Shown: positions 18,084 to 27,363, counted from the first letter of the stretch. The stretch is DNA of 64,000 nucleotides from CAVSVP01 sp963731125 (GCA_963731125.1 CAVSVP010000007.1:744001-808000); one strand, 5' to 3'. Notes: a model not told the origin generated them from the sequence alone. Program-made: numbers and translations.

Positions 18084-18600
18084 GCTGCGACTGTTGTGTC
18101 GCAGGGGCGCACGAGCGTCTGGAACGAAATGGGCTGAAAGTGTCACGCTGAGCATCGAATAAGACAAAATTTGCCACTTCTTTTCACACGCTTTTCTCCC
18201 GGGAGATTTGCCTAAATGCCGGCAGCAGCATTTGACTCTTTGGAGGAGAGGGAGTCTTTCGGGTAGGCTCTATCTTTTGTTCGATCATCATTAATTAGCA
18301 CAGTTGGTAGGAACTGGTAAGACCGGGAAAACAGACATAGGCGTAGCATTTGCTTGTTTTTTGATAATGGTCGTGATAGGGAAAGTCATCCACTCGCGGA
18401 TGAATGAGACCCCTTGCAAAAATGAGCGCTGAGGCTTCAGGCCGGAAGGTGTCGCCAGCAGCGCACAGGTAGGTGCGCGGTAGAAGTCTCTGCCGGACAG
18501 CACAGAGTTGAGCGGCAGTGGTATATCCGGCCTGATAAGCTTGGGTCTGACTGATGCAAGAGGTCTGTTGTGGGATGTTTACGCACAAGGAGTTAGTGTG
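18084..18600. other. Intergenic region without a supported gene
   Basis: A stretch of ~500 bp between tadA and the small gene pair. A 97-codon Cys-containing ORF exists on the minus strand (18295-18588) but has no ribosome site, no recognised family, and starts opposite the ribosome site of the next gene. I see no RNA gene or clear repeat. Confidence 0.5.
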
Positions 18601-18822
18601 ATGCTTAACAAAGACTTATTGGCACATCTTGATGTTCTTGCCGCAAAGGTAACCGATCCGCACGACGCGGAGGTGCTGCGCGAGGCGGCAACTGCTATCC
18701 GAACGTTCCAACAAGGGCTGGCGGGATGGCAGTTGGATGGCACGATAGCCCGATCCGAGGTATTAAGCCTGGCGGATAAACTTTTCGTGTATCAGCACAG
18801 CCGGCGCGGAGCACTGCTATGA
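18601..18822 (+). CDS. Small hypothetical helical protein
   Basis: A 73-residue acidic protein, probably all helical (LLAHLDVLAAKVTDPHDAEVLREAATAIRTF). The ATG at 18601 is chosen because AAGGAG is centred ~12 nt upstream; the frame is open further 5' but lacks signals. Its TGA overlaps the next gene's ATG (ATGA at 18819), so the two are co-translated. No family recognised. The pair might be an accessory or toxin-antitoxin-like unit, but nothing in the sequence proves it. Confidence 0.5.
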   Translation: MLNKDLLAHLDVLAAKVTDPHDAEVLREAATAIRTFQQGLAGWQLDGTIARSEVLSLADKLFVYQHSRRGALL

Positions 18823-19001
18823 GTACTGCTCGTTCCATCCAACGCCAGCAGTGCTGGTCAAGCTACCGGGCATGCCTGCGTCGCTACCGCGAAGAGGCTC
18901 AGGTGACAGAGCAGCAATATCGGGACGAGCTAATTCGTAGCACTTCCGGTTCTACCCGGCAGGATTCCCTTGATATCCGCAAAGGCGGCAAGAGGCAGTG
19001 A
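18819..19001 (+). CDS. Small basic hypothetical protein
   Basis: A 60-residue Arg/Gln-rich protein, translationally coupled to the preceding gene by an ATGA overlap. Contains WSSYRACLRRYREEAQVTEQQY, a probable amphipathic helix. No recognised family. It lies just upstream of an IS200-type element. Confidence 0.45.
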   Translation: MSTARSIQRQQCWSSYRACLRRYREEAQVTEQQYRDELIRSTSGSTRQDSLDIRKGGKRQ

Positions 19002-19140
19002 GGTTTTAGGCAGCATGGAGATGGCTTTACGTCGACCAGCAAGCCGACTCTAAGAGGCTATCCGGAAAGTTTATCCTATGATATTTAAATCAATGAGTTA
19101 AATTCACTTGAGCTACAATAAGCTATTGATTATCAAATGA

Positions 19141-19805
19141 AACAAACCACGCCCTGAGGGCGTGGTCAGAGTTCAACGGCTTTGCCAGTTGAACGACTCA
19201 TTGCTCCCTCTAACAGGCGTTGTCCCCACAACGCACAGAGAGGTCAAAGCAATGAGCCGTTTTCGGAAACTATCACATACGATTTGGCACTGTCAGTATC
19301 ACATAGTGTGGGTGCCAAAATACCGTTATCGAATCCTGACGGGACGGGTGGCGGAGGAGGTGGCGCGGTGCATCCGTGCCTTTGTCGAGCAGCAGAAGAG
19401 TGAAGTAGTGGAACTCAACGTGCAGCTCGATCATGTTCATTTGCTGGTGTTGGTCCCGCCAAAAGTGTCGATCTCGGACTTTGTTGGGACGGTGAAGGGG
19501 CGCACGGCGATCCGGGTGTTCAACCAGTTTCGGGAGTTGAAGCGCCGCCCGTACTGGGGCAATCGGTTTTGGGCGCGCGGGTACTGTGTCGATACGGTGG
19601 GATTGGATGAGACTAAGATCCGCGCGTATGTGCAGTACCAGGAGAAAAGGGAACGCCAGACCGAGCAACGCGGTCTGGATGTCTAGTTAAATCGATCATG
19701 AACGGGGACAACACTCGCCTTGCCTCCTCTGGGGGCAAGGCAGACTCATCCCCTTTTAGGGGTAAACACAAAACCACCCGCTTTGCGGGTGGATTCTTTT
19801 TTTAT
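19141..19805 (+). mobile_element. IS200/IS605-family element
   Basis: There are no terminal inverted repeats; the ends carry subterminal hairpins, as IS200 elements do: CCACGCCC-TGA-GGGCGTGG at 19147-19165 on the left and CCACCCGC-TTT-GCGGGTGG at 19774-19792 on the right, the latter followed by a T-run. It encodes only TnpA, with no TnpB. Boundaries are approximate because the cleavage sites cannot be fixed by eye. Confidence 0.75.
19252..19686 (+). CDS. tnpA: IS200-type Y1 transposase TnpA
   Basis: A HUH single-strand transposase of 144 residues. The metal-binding motif is HVH in QLDHVHLLV; the nucleophilic tyrosine is in the C-terminal helix (RAYVQYQEK). WHCQYHIVWVPKYRY at the start and FWARGYCVDTVG are hallmarks of the family. 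The start at 19252 (MSRFRK) is used instead of the longer frame from 19162, which runs through the left-end hairpin region. The ORF looks intact. Confidence 0.85.
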   Translation: MSRFRKLSHTIWHCQYHIVWVPKYRYRILTGRVAEEVARCIRAFVEQQKSEVVELNVQLDHVHLLVLVPPKVSISDFVGTVKGRTAIRVFNQFRELKRRPYWGNRFWARGYCVDTVGLDETKIRAYVQYQEKRERQTEQRGLDV

Positions 19806-19919
19806 AGGGTTTCCGTACAGCCTCTAATAGGGATCCGCAGAAGCACAAGTCAATCACCAGCCGACAGTTGCAGGGTGAAGTAACGCGATCTTGCGTACTA
19901 TGTGACTGGCGGGTTGTTT

Positions 19920-20342
19920 TTATCGGCGGGTTCCGGGGAAGACCTCGGGGCCCGGTGGCAGACATACACTAGCCACCGCCAAAGTATCGATATACTGCCT
20001 AAAGGCGATGACCTTGCCGTTTCGCAAAGTCCAGACGGAGGCTGTCGCCGCCTCCATACGTTTCCCCGTCGCTTTGTAGGTGCCGCTGTCGACACCAAGA
20101 GTAATAACAGTCTCTCCCGCATCGATGAATCGATCAACACGGGCTGTGAAATTATCCCATTCCGCTGCGATTTTAGCGAAAACACCGGTTAAAATTGCCT
20201 CGTGCCCTAAAAAAGTTCCTCCGTAAGGAATTCCATTAGACTCAATCCATTCCACCTCAGGGTCAAGCACTGCCAACACGTGATCCATATCACCGCGGGC
20301 AAACGCCTGATATAGTTCTTTGATGATGTCCACGTTGCGCAT
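19920..20342 (-). CDS. SnoaL-like / NTF2-fold protein
   Basis: A small single-domain protein of the NTF2 superfamily. Typical features are an N-terminal helix (IIKELYQAFARGDMDHVLAVLDPEVEW), a central GHEAI segment, and C-terminal strands with ASVWTLRNGKVIAFRQYIDT. Family members are isomerases, hydrolases or ligand-binding proteins; no catalytic residues can be assigned. The start at 20342 has GGGG 7 nt upstream; 20354 is also possible. Confidence 0.7.
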   Translation of the reverse strand: MRNVDIIKELYQAFARGDMDHVLAVLDPEVEWIESNGIPYGGTFLGHEAILTGVFAKIAAEWDNFTARVDRFIDAGETVITLGVDSGTYKATGKRMEAATASVWTLRNGKVIAFRQYIDTLAVASVCLPPGPEVFPGTRR

Positions 20343-20413
20343 TAATGACCCCATGGTCAGGGTAAGTAGATCATCTGAATTTTAAATAATATTAGCTATC
20401 TATTCGCCACCTA

Positions 20414-21109
20414 CTAACTATCTATCAGAGGTAGCCACTGTCCCTGAAATTCGAGCAGATGGCTTGGCTGGGACGGCGGTTCTTGACTCAGATCCTCGAG
20501 AGTCACTAATACTCGGCCGGGAAGCACAGCGTGTAAATCACCGGCCACTGGTAAGATTACCGCTTCACCGTTTTCCGGCAGAGTACCTACAGGATAGACT
20601 GCTTGAGATTGGCTAGCCTTTAGCCAGAGAAAACAGCGTTTTCCCTGAGGTACCTCTAGAGGTTTCATGTTTTTTGCGTAAATTTCCTGTCCTCCGGGGG
20701 ACGAGCTGACCAGCCACAGTGGCTGTTGTTCTGCACTGCTAATCACGGCGACATAATGAGGTGTTTCTGGACGCGGTATGAGGAGTAGCATGATAGCCAG
20801 CACACCAGCTAGCAGACTGCTGCCTAGGGCTAAATTACGCCAGAAGGCTAAGCGCTGAAACCAAGGAACGGAGGCAGGAGCAGCGAAGAGACGTTGTTCC
20901 ACATGCTGCCAAACGCTGGATGGCGGTTTGATGGATGGAGGCAAACCTAGAGCTCGAGGAAACCGCTGCTCCCATTCTCGAACGCGGTGTTGTAGCTCGG
21001 GGTGAGCTTGTAGCAGTCTTTCAAAGCGCTGCCGAGCGCGACCCTTTAAAGTGCCTATCACATATTCGGCGGCCAGCAAATCACCCAGCGGCGGAGCTTG
21101 GTAGTTCAT
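20414..21109 (-). CDS. Anti-sigma factor, RskA-like
   Basis: A 231-residue membrane protein. The N-terminal cytoplasmic part (1-90) begins with the LAAEYVIGTLKGRARQRFERL pattern of zinc-less anti-sigma domains of ECF regulators. A single transmembrane helix (~93-110, LALGSSLLAGVLAIMLLLI) leads to a periplasmic RskA-type domain. The partner sigma factor is normally encoded immediately upstream; here the upstream sequence holds a LysR relic and an IS701 element, so this is an orphan in the window. Confidence 0.75.
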   Translation of the reverse strand: MNYQAPPLGDLLAAEYVIGTLKGRARQRFERLLQAHPELQHRVREWEQRFPRALGLPPSIKPPSSVWQHVEQRLFAAPASVPWFQRLAFWRNLALGSSLLAGVLAIMLLLIPRPETPHYVAVISSAEQQPLWLVSSSPGGQEIYAKNMKPLEVPQGKRCFLWLKASQSQAVYPVGTLPENGEAVILPVAGDLHAVLPGRVLVTLEDLSQEPPSQPSHLLEFQGQWLPLIDS

Positions 21110-21268
21110 GTTTTGTCCAGATGTATAAATTATATTTTTACCATAAGTTTAGATAATCCTTATTATCCGACAATGCAAGACGGTTAAGAATCCTACTTAA
21201 CAGAACGGAAAGACTGAGTGTGCTGGCGCCGCTGACGCCTTTGCAATAGACGGAAAAATGATTACACC

Positions 21269-21415
21269 GTGCTGCCTGGACACAGACCTTCCAATATTGA
21301 ATTGAATGTCATCCGTTCACCAAACCAGCGCTTGTCGACAAAGGTGCAGCTTTTCGTTGATTTTCTTGTAGAGCGGTTTAGTGGTTCATCCCCTTATTGG
21401 GATCTTGTGGAATGA
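21269..21415 (+). pseudogene. C-terminal remnant of a LysR-family regulator
   Basis: A 48-codon open segment reads VLPGHRPSNIELNVIRSPNQ and RLSTKVQLFVDFLVERF, ending in TGA at 21413. This is the characteristic C-terminus of LysR-type regulators. No upstream frame continues the effector-binding domain, so most of the gene is gone. The remnant ends 20 bp before an IS701 element, which is a plausible agent of the deletion. Confidence 0.65.
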
Positions 21416-21434
21416 ATGTAAACAGGGTAATTAT

Positions 21435-22983
21435 CTTGACAATGTCACATTAGCCTCACGTCGGGCCAGTGTGGGCTCTGTTTTCAAGCCGTTGTTTTTT
21501 AAGCTTACTTTTTCGTGATCGGGTGCGATTGAGCAAATGCCCGATAACGCGCTCCGTGGCTTGTTCTTCGGTCAAGCGTTTCAGGGGCATGACCGCGCGC
21601 AGTAACTCCCGGACATTCGCCACCGACAGGGTGGGGAGAACCTCCGTTTCCAGTTCTTGGAGCCAGGTGGGATCGCGAGGATGCTCGCGCGCCCAGTCGA
21701 TTTGGGTTTGGGCGATGAACCAAGCGGCGCGCACCGTCAAGGCGAGATGATGGTCCCAGGCGCGGTATTTCTGCGCCTGCCACTCGTCCCAGCCCAGCTC
21801 CGACTTGGCGTCCTGGTTAGCCCGTTCGATAAAATAGCGTTGGCACTTCCACCAGGCCAGTGGTTCCAGCGCGGTGTCCAGCGAAGCATTACCCAGGGCA
21901 TAGCTGTACCGGCTTTCGGCCGCTTCGCGCATCACCAGCCACTCTTCGACCGCCTGCCCGCCATGGACCGTCCACCCCCGACGCGCGGCAAAGCGTTCAC
22001 ATCGCTCGCCTCGTTCCGTCGCCCGGACCCGAAGCCGCTGCCAGGTCATGGCCTCACGCAGGCTATCCGCGCGTACCGGTTCCCCCGCGAGCACCGGTAC
22101 CCGGGTTGGCTTGCTTCCTCGCTTACCGTGGCGTGCCGGGAGACCGCGCGTTGGTTGTGTCAGGTACACGGTGGTATCGGCCGGTACCTCGGCCATATAC
22201 CGCTGGTTCGCCTGGCGCACCTGCGCCCGCAACCAGCCACTGCGTCCGTACCGGCTATCGAAGCCGACCATCTCGAACGGCAGGCCGCCCGCGATGACCT
22301 CGGCAATCCCGTCCCAGGCCAGTTCGACTGTGGTTTTGAAACGCCGTGACTCCGGAATACCCCGTCGCTGACGCCGCTTCTGATGGCTGGCTTCGAACCA
22401 CGCCTCGGGCAGAAATAGCTTTCCCGTGAGCCAGCTCCAAAACCCCGTCGCGACCGTGAGGTTCACATCGCTTAACCACACCCCCACTTGGCGCGTCTCC
22501 CCTTTGCCGAGCCGGCCGTTGTATTGCTTGGCCGCTCCCGCGCGGTCACCGCTGGCCTTCGCGTCGGCGCTTTCGTCAACCAGTAAGACCGCTCCCCTCG
22601 TCAATGCCGGCAGCGCTTTGACTTCGTCCTGAACCTGGCGAGAGACCGCCTCGGCTGACCAGGGGGAGTGGCTCATGAAGTGGTGGAGGTGTTGTCCTTC
22701 AACGCCCGCCTCTCGGCCTATTCCGCTATAATGTCGGTTCCCCTCCCTGCGCCGCAGCCCGCTCAAGTAATGCCGCGCGTAGGCGCTGCCGTCTCGGGTT
22801 TGGGTCTTGAAACAGCTCCGGTAGCGGCCCCAACACTCATGCAGCCGCTGCCCCAGCGTGTGGATCGCCTCGGGCACAAGACCCCACCGATGCCCCAACT
22901 CTTTTTTGTCGTCATCGCTTTTCTACAAAAAAATCATTATGATACAAACTCACTCGGCAGTTGGGTAATGTGACATTGTCAAG
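21435..22983. mobile_element. IS701-family insertion sequence
   Basis: 1549 bp. Perfect 18-bp inverted repeats CTTGACAATGTCACATTA (21435-21452) and the complement (22966-22983) are bracketed by a 4-bp target duplication TTAT (21431-21434 and 22984-22987). It contains one intact transposase gene. Perfect ends and duplication suggest a recent insertion. Confidence 0.92.
21456..22898 (-). CDS. IS701-family transposase
   Basis: A 480-residue DDE transposase of the IS701 type. The first catalytic Asp is in LLVDESADAKASGD followed by QYNGRLGKGETRQVGVW, a signature of the family. The second Asp is in EMVGFDSRYGRSGWLR and the Glu in YFIERANQDAKSELGWDEW. The C-terminus is Arg/Lys-rich. The ORF is uninterrupted and fills the element, so the copy may be active. 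Confidence 0.9.
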   Translation of the reverse strand: MGHRWGLVPEAIHTLGQRLHECWGRYRSCFKTQTRDGSAYARHYLSGLRRREGNRHYSGIGREAGVEGQHLHHFMSHSPWSAEAVSRQVQDEVKALPALTRGAVLLVDESADAKASGDRAGAAKQYNGRLGKGETRQVGVWLSDVNLTVATGFWSWLTGKLFLPEAWFEASHQKRRQRRGIPESRRFKTTVELAWDGIAEVIAGGLPFEMVGFDSRYGRSGWLRAQVRQANQRYMAEVPADTTVYLTQPTRGLPARHGKRGSKPTRVPVLAGEPVRADSLREAMTWQRLRVRATERGERCERFAARRGWTVHGGQAVEEWLVMREAAESRYSYALGNASLDTALEPLAWWKCQRYFIERANQDAKSELGWDEWQAQKYRAWDHHLALTVRAAWFIAQTQIDWAREHPRDPTWLQELETEVLPTLSVANVRELLRAVMPLKRLTEEQATERVIGHLLNRTRSRKSKLKKQRLENRAHTGPT

Positions 22984-23426
22984 TTATTGATGCCAGTTAG
23001 AGTAGTTGCAGCGGTAACGTTGGCCGGATAATATTCGCAAACTGCATAGCGTGGTGAAACATACGGCCATTCTGAATACAAGCCGCAGTTTTTGCGTCTT
23101 CCACTTGTGGTTCGTGCGGTACGCTTCGTTGCCACTTGTGCCACGGTAACACCAGGTGTGCTCTTTTTTTCAAGATTCCTCTTTCGGCGCATACTGTCGC
23201 TAGGGATGATCTGCACATACGCAACGGCGTGAACCTGGGTAGACGGTAAGATCACCTATCAAGGCGTCGCTGAGGCCTTCGGGATGGACTACGTGCCTGT
23301 GTCGAACTTACTCTGACGGAGTGGCCGGCGGAGCCATCCTGAACAAGGGGGTTACGCCGGGTTTTTTTTATTACACCTCATGACACATCAAATTAACCGA
23401 TAAAATGGGAAGTGGAGAAAATCGTG
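22984..23426. other. Intergenic region between IS701 and symporter pseudogene
   Basis: About 440 bp. A minus-strand frame (22950-23255) has a weak Cys/Tyr-containing C-terminal part that continues into the IS, so it may be a small gene cut by the insertion, but I recognise no family. A T-run at 23363-23370 lacks a good preceding stem. Nothing else is supported. Confidence 0.4.
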
Positions 23427-24481
23427 ATGGAGAATGTGCTCAACCTAGTCAATACCATTGGCGGCTTTGTCTGGGGGCCGCCCCTACTCATCTTGCTGGT
23501 CGGCACCGGGCTGTGTACCTCACCCTCATCCTGCGGGGGCTACAATTTCGCCGCTTAGGATATTCCTTGTGGCTCGCTTTTATCAAACGCCGGGAAAGCA
23601 GTGATGACCCCGGCGACATCAGTCATTTCCAGGCGCTGATGACGGCGCTGTCGGCCACGGTGGGCACGGGTAATATCGCCGGTGTCGCCACGGCCATCGC
23701 CATCGGTGGCCCCGGCGCCTTGGTCTGGATGTGGATCACCGGCCTGGTGGGAATGGCCACTAAATATTCCGAGGCCCTGCTGGCGGTCAAATACCGGATC
23801 AAGGACGCCAACGGCAACATGTCCGGCGGTCCGATGTACTACATCGAGCGGGGCTTGGGCTGGCGCTGGATGGGCCTGATCTTTGCTTTTTTCACTGCCG
23901 TGGCCGCCTTTGGCATCGGTAATATGGTGCAGTCCAATTCGGTCGCCGATGCCCTTAATGCCACCTTCAACGTCCCCCACGCCGTGACCGGCATCGTATT
24001 GGTCATTGCTACAATGGCCGTGATCTTGGGCGGTATTACCAGCATCGGCCGGGTCACCGGCGTGTTGGTGCCGGTCATGATCGGTTTCTACATCGCGGGC
24101 AGCCTGATTATTCTGTTCTTGAACGCGGGCGCCGTGCCGGCCGCTTTTGGACTGATCTTTCGGGAGGCCTTCTCGCCCACCGCGGCTACCGGTGGTTTCA
24201 TTGGCGCCACCATCATGCTGACCATCCGCATGGGTGTGTCCCGCGGTGTGTTTTCTAACGAGTCCGGTCTGGGCAGTTCGCCCATCGCCGCCGCCGCCGC
24301 CAAAACTCACCATCCGGTGTCCCAAGCGCTCGTGTCAATGACCCAAACCTTTATCGACACCCTGGTGGTGTGCACCATGACCGGGTTAGTGCTGGTGGTA
24401 ACCGGTGTCTGGTCCAATGGCGATTCGGGTGCGTCGCTGACCTCCACCGCCTACGAAACGGGCATGGTCGGCGGCTGTTGA
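23427..24481 (+). pseudogene. Broken sodium:alanine symporter (AGCS family)
   Basis: The gene starts at ATG 23427 (MENVLNLVNTIGGFVWGPP), the usual AGCS N-terminus. Within GTGLYLTLIL near 23514 two extra bases shift the frame; translation then matches from YLTLIL through the sodium-site motifs VGTGNIAGVA, SGGPMYYIERGLG and SNESGLGSSPIAAAAA. It stops after STAYETGMVGG, ~100 residues short of the family length, missing the last membrane helices. A second, intact AGCS gene lies at 27407-28816. Confidence 0.8.
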
Positions 24482-24508
24482 GTCGGGTGAGCATGGCTCA
24501 CCTGACTC
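24480..24508. repeat. Strong hairpin at the pseudogene 3' end
   Basis: GAGTC-g-GGTGAGC (24480-24492), loop ATG, GCTCACC-t-GACTC (24496-24508): thirteen pairs if the central G-T is counted. It overlaps the stop codon of the truncated symporter and lies between two converging genes. It could serve as a bidirectional terminator stem, though no long T-run follows, or mark the truncation junction. Confidence 0.5.
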
Positions 24509-24538
24509 GATGTAGCAAACACGGTTAAGATAAAACCC

Positions 24539-25012
24539 TTATCCGAGCATGCTGCGCAACATCCAGGCGGTTTTTTCATGGACCTGCATGCGCTGGGTCA
24601 GCAAGTCGGCCGTCGGTTCGTCGTTGGCTTTATCTACCACCGGAAAAACGGAACGGGCAGTGCGTACCACCGTCTCTTGATCCTGCACCAGTTGCCGGAT
24701 CATCTCCTCCGCCGCAGGCACGTTTGTCTCTTCATGAATACGGGTCAATTCGGCAAATTGGGCGTAACTGCCGGGGGCTGGAAAGCCCAACGCCCGAATC
24801 CGCTCGGCAATTTCATCCACTGCCGTGGCGAGTTCCGTGTACTGCTCTTCGAACATCAAGTGCAGCGTATTAAAAAGAGGACCCGTGACGTTCCAGTGAA
24901 AATTATGTGTCTTCAGATAGAGGGTATAGGTGTCGGCTAACAGCCGCGAAAGACCTTCTCCGATTTCTTTCCGCAGATCTTTATCAATGCCGATATCAAT
25001 ATTCATGCTCAT
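24539..25012 (-). CDS. dps: Dps/ferritin-like DNA-protection protein
   Basis: A 157-residue four-helix-bundle protein of the Dps family. Ferroxidase-site residues are visible in KTHNFHWNVTGPLF and in LMFEEQYTELATAVDEIAERIRALG. It forms dodecamers that oxidise and store iron and protect DNA under oxidative stress. It is monocistronic. I did not identify an OxyR site upstream. Confidence 0.88.
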   Translation of the reverse strand: MSMNIDIGIDKDLRKEIGEGLSRLLADTYTLYLKTHNFHWNVTGPLFNTLHLMFEEQYTELATAVDEIAERIRALGFPAPGSYAQFAELTRIHEETNVPAAEEMIRQLVQDQETVVRTARSVFPVVDKANDEPTADLLTQRMQVHEKTAWMLRSMLG

Positions 25013-25110
25013 GGTTGCCTCCTAAGGTCAGTCAAATAACATAGACAACTGTTATAGACAACAAAAATGTAGCACTGTGACCTTAATAGCTCAAATTGAT
25101 TAAAATAATT

Positions 25111-25305
25111 TTAGAAATAGAATTTATTTATCAATGTTGGCAAAGGCAACAAAGCGTAGGGTGCGCGACAGTTTTCGGTCTTCGTCAAAGGTAGGAACGG
25201 ACCGGTGCAGGTCTCACCTGGCATTCTCATGAAGACTAGCAAACCGGCTACCAGGACGCCTGCCGCGACGCTCCCGCCGATGACTAGACCAAGCCAATTT
25301 CCCAT
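25111..25305 (-). CDS. Possible small single-pass membrane protein
   Basis: A 64-residue ORF with one strong N-terminal hydrophobic helix (residues 4-26, GLVIGGSVAAGVLVAGLLVF) and a short polar tail with two Cys. No family recognised, and no clear ribosome site. It could be a small membrane protein or a chance ORF. Confidence 0.35.
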   Translation of the reverse strand: MGNWLGLVIGGSVAAGVLVAGLLVFMRMPGETCTGPFLPLTKTENCRAPYALLPLPTLINKFYF

Positions 25306-25507
25306 GATACCTCACACCCGTGATGGCCCCAGGGGTATTACTAAGCGTTCTCAGTACATCAGTGAATAGCTGAGAGCATAGCGGGCCCTGGGGCAGTTGG
25401 GATATCAGGACACATAGCCGAAAATAAGCCGCGGGAATAGCCGCCGAAAATTCACGGGATTTCAAAATTCAGGTCGATGTGCCCCTCCCCTTAATTATTA
25501 AGCTATT

Positions 25508-25535
25508 TTAAAAAAATGACTCCCCGGTCAGGGAG
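25508..25535 (-). terminator. Rho-independent terminator of the HU gene
   Basis: On the minus strand CTCCC and GGGAG pair across a 6-nt loop and are followed within a few bases by a 7-nt T-run (A-run 25510-25516 on the plus strand). It lies just beyond the HU stop codon. Confidence 0.65.
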
Positions 25536-25544
25536 AAATCAAAC

Positions 25545-25868
25545 TTATTTCTTCTTGGCTTTGGTTTTGGCCTTAGTCTTGGGGCGCTTAGCGCTATTGA
25601 CCTGCTCCTTGAAGGCCTTGCCCGCCGTGAATTTCACCGTTTTCGCCGCAGGAATTTTGAGCGGCTCGCCGGTCTGGGGATGTCGGCCACTGCGTGCTGC
25701 TCGCTGTCCCGTAGAAAACGTGCCGAACCCGATCAGCGTGACGCTGCCTCCTTGGACAAGTTCCTGCTGAATCGTCGCAAATGCCGCATCCAACACCGCA
25801 CCTACCTTGGCCTTACTAAGATCTTCCGTGTGCGTGGTGATAGCATCTATCAATTCCGCTTTGTTCAT
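25545..25868 (-). CDS. HU-family DNA-binding protein with lysine-rich tail
   Basis: A 107-residue histone-like protein. The canonical HU fold occupies 1-90 (MNKAELIDAI, GGSVTLIGFGTFSTGQRAARSGRHPQTGEPLKIPAAKTVKFTAG in segments, with the DNA-intercalating arm around residues 55-75). The unusual part is a 15-residue basic tail (KRPKTKAKTKAKKK), reminiscent of extended HU proteins that compact DNA. It is followed by a terminator. Confidence 0.88.
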   Translation of the reverse strand: MNKAELIDAITTHTEDLSKAKVGAVLDAAFATIQQELVQGGSVTLIGFGTFSTGQRAARSGRHPQTGEPLKIPAAKTVKFTAGKAFKEQVNSAKRPKTKAKTKAKKK

Positions 25869-26039
25869 GGATGACTCCTTAAATCCTCGTTAAAAACGCC
25901 AGCACGTTACCACAAGATGGTACAAAAGAACAAGTTTCAGCGACTTACACTATTTTAAAAGAATCAAGGAAATCATAAAGGCTTGCTGAGGGTGATTTAC
26001 CTTTTACCTGCCAGGCCGTGATGGTTGCTGCGCGTAAAT

Positions 26040-26522
26040 TCAGGCGGCCCCGCCTCCCGGCATCATATGTGGCGGCATCCGCACCGTCACTATCTGCCCT
26101 CGTGCACACGCTTCCCCCTCAGCTGAAACGGTAGCGTTCACCACGACTTTCCGCTCTGTCATCTCCTGTACTTTCCCGCGGATTTCTAGCGGTACACCGA
26201 GCGGCGTCGGACGCAAATAATCCACATGTAATGATGCCGTTACAAAACGCAGGGGTGGCGTTGTCCCCAGCGCGCGCCCTGCGGCGCGGTATGCCGCCGC
26301 AGAGGCCGTCCCCGTGCCATGGCAATCAATAAGCGAAGCAATCAAGCCACCGTAGACATAACCGGGAATGGCAATATGATAAGGTCTAGGTTGAAAGGCG
26401 GCGACTGTCTCCTCGCCATCCCAATAACTCTTAAGCTGAAGACCATGTTCGTTAAGCCGGCCACAGCCATAGCAGTGACTGAGGTCGTCTGGATAATAGT
26501 CTTGGAAAGCTTTCTCACTCAT
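26040..26522 (-). CDS. Hotdog-fold thioesterase (PaaI-like)
   Basis: A 160-residue single hotdog domain. SHCYGCGRLNEHGLQL is a characteristic N-terminal motif with two Cys. GYVYGGLIASLIDCHGTGTASA marks the central helix and active-site region, and LHVDYLRPTPLG the following strand. Likely hydrolyses acyl-CoA thioesters; substrate unknown. The start at 26522 (MSEKAF) is preferred over 26543. It is divergent from the neighbouring methyltransferase gene. Confidence 0.75.
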   Translation of the reverse strand: MSEKAFQDYYPDDLSHCYGCGRLNEHGLQLKSYWDGEETVAAFQPRPYHIAIPGYVYGGLIASLIDCHGTGTASAAAYRAAGRALGTTPPLRFVTASLHVDYLRPTPLGVPLEIRGKVQEMTERKVVVNATVSAEGEACARGQIVTVRMPPHMMPGGGAA

Positions 26523-26616
26523 GCGGTTATCCCCATATCGCAAGGACTTGGCGGCGCAACTCAGCTAACGGCTTCTGAGGTTGCCGCAGTTGTTATCGAC
26601 CTGTGGGCTAGGAACG

Positions 26617-27363
26617 ATGAACGAAGAAGATTTTTTCTATGAAATTTACCATAGCTTGCCGCAAGGCGGACCGGGCAGTGACGAGTCTACGCGTCGCGCG
26701 CTTAAATTGCTACCAGACTTACCCGAACGGCCAACCATTATCGACTTTGGCTGTGGTCCCGGACGATCTTCTGTCGTGCTGGCCGCCGAAACCATGGGTC
26801 AAGTCACAGCCGTTGATAGCCACCGTCCGTTTTTAGAAGCCCTTTCTGAGCGGGCGCGCAGGCAGCATCTATCCGCTCACGTTACCGAAGTCGTCGCCGA
26901 TATGGCGGCTCCTTCCCTGGCAAAAGAAACTGCGGACCTGATCTGGTCCGAGGGAGCCATTTACTTTCTTGGGTTTGAACAAGGCCTGAAATGCTGGCGA
27001 AAATTTTTGAAAGCAAACGGCTATATCGCCGTCAGCGAGCTGACTTGGTTAACGGCTTGCCCTGCAAAAGAAGCCATGGAATTTTGGCAGGCAGAGTATC
27101 CTGCCATGCAATCAGTGGGGGCAAATATCGAAGCGGTAAAACGAGTAGGTTATGAGCTGGTTAATTGGTTTATCCTTCCCAAGCAAGATTGGTTTATCAA
27201 CTTTTATCAGCCATTGCAAACGAGCATAGCTGCGCTAAGAGCTGCCTATCCCAATAACCCGTTAGCGCAACAAGTTGCCGCTAAAGAGCAGGCGGAGATT
27301 GACCTTTGGACCGCTCACGGCGATGACTACGGGTATGTGTTTTACCTCGCCAGAAAATCGTGA
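26617..27363 (+). CDS. SAM-dependent methyltransferase
   Basis: A 248-residue class I methyltransferase. The SAM-binding motif I is IIDFGCGPGRSSVV (~residues 41-54), the acidic residue that binds the ribose is in VTAVDSH, and WSEGAIYFLGFEQGL follows. The C-terminal half matches the group of small-molecule methyltransferases close to ubiquinone/SmtA-type enzymes. Substrate unknown. The start at 26617 follows an AGGAACG ribosome-like site. Confidence 0.75.
   Translation: MNEEDFFYEIYHSLPQGGPGSDESTRRALKLLPDLPERPTIIDFGCGPGRSSVVLAAETMGQVTAVDSHRPFLEALSERARRQHLSAHVTEVVADMAAPSLAKETADLIWSEGAIYFLGFEQGLKCWRKFLKANGYIAVSELTWLTACPAKEAMEFWQAEYPAMQSVGANIEAVKRVGYELVNWFILPKQDWFINFYQPLQTSIAALRAAYPNNPLAQQVAAKEQAEIDLWTAHGDDYGYVFYLARKS

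Noticed and set aside
18295..18588. 97-codon Cys-containing minus-strand ORF
   Set aside because: No ribosome site, no family, and it starts opposite the translation signals of the 18601 gene; mentioned in the gap entry only.
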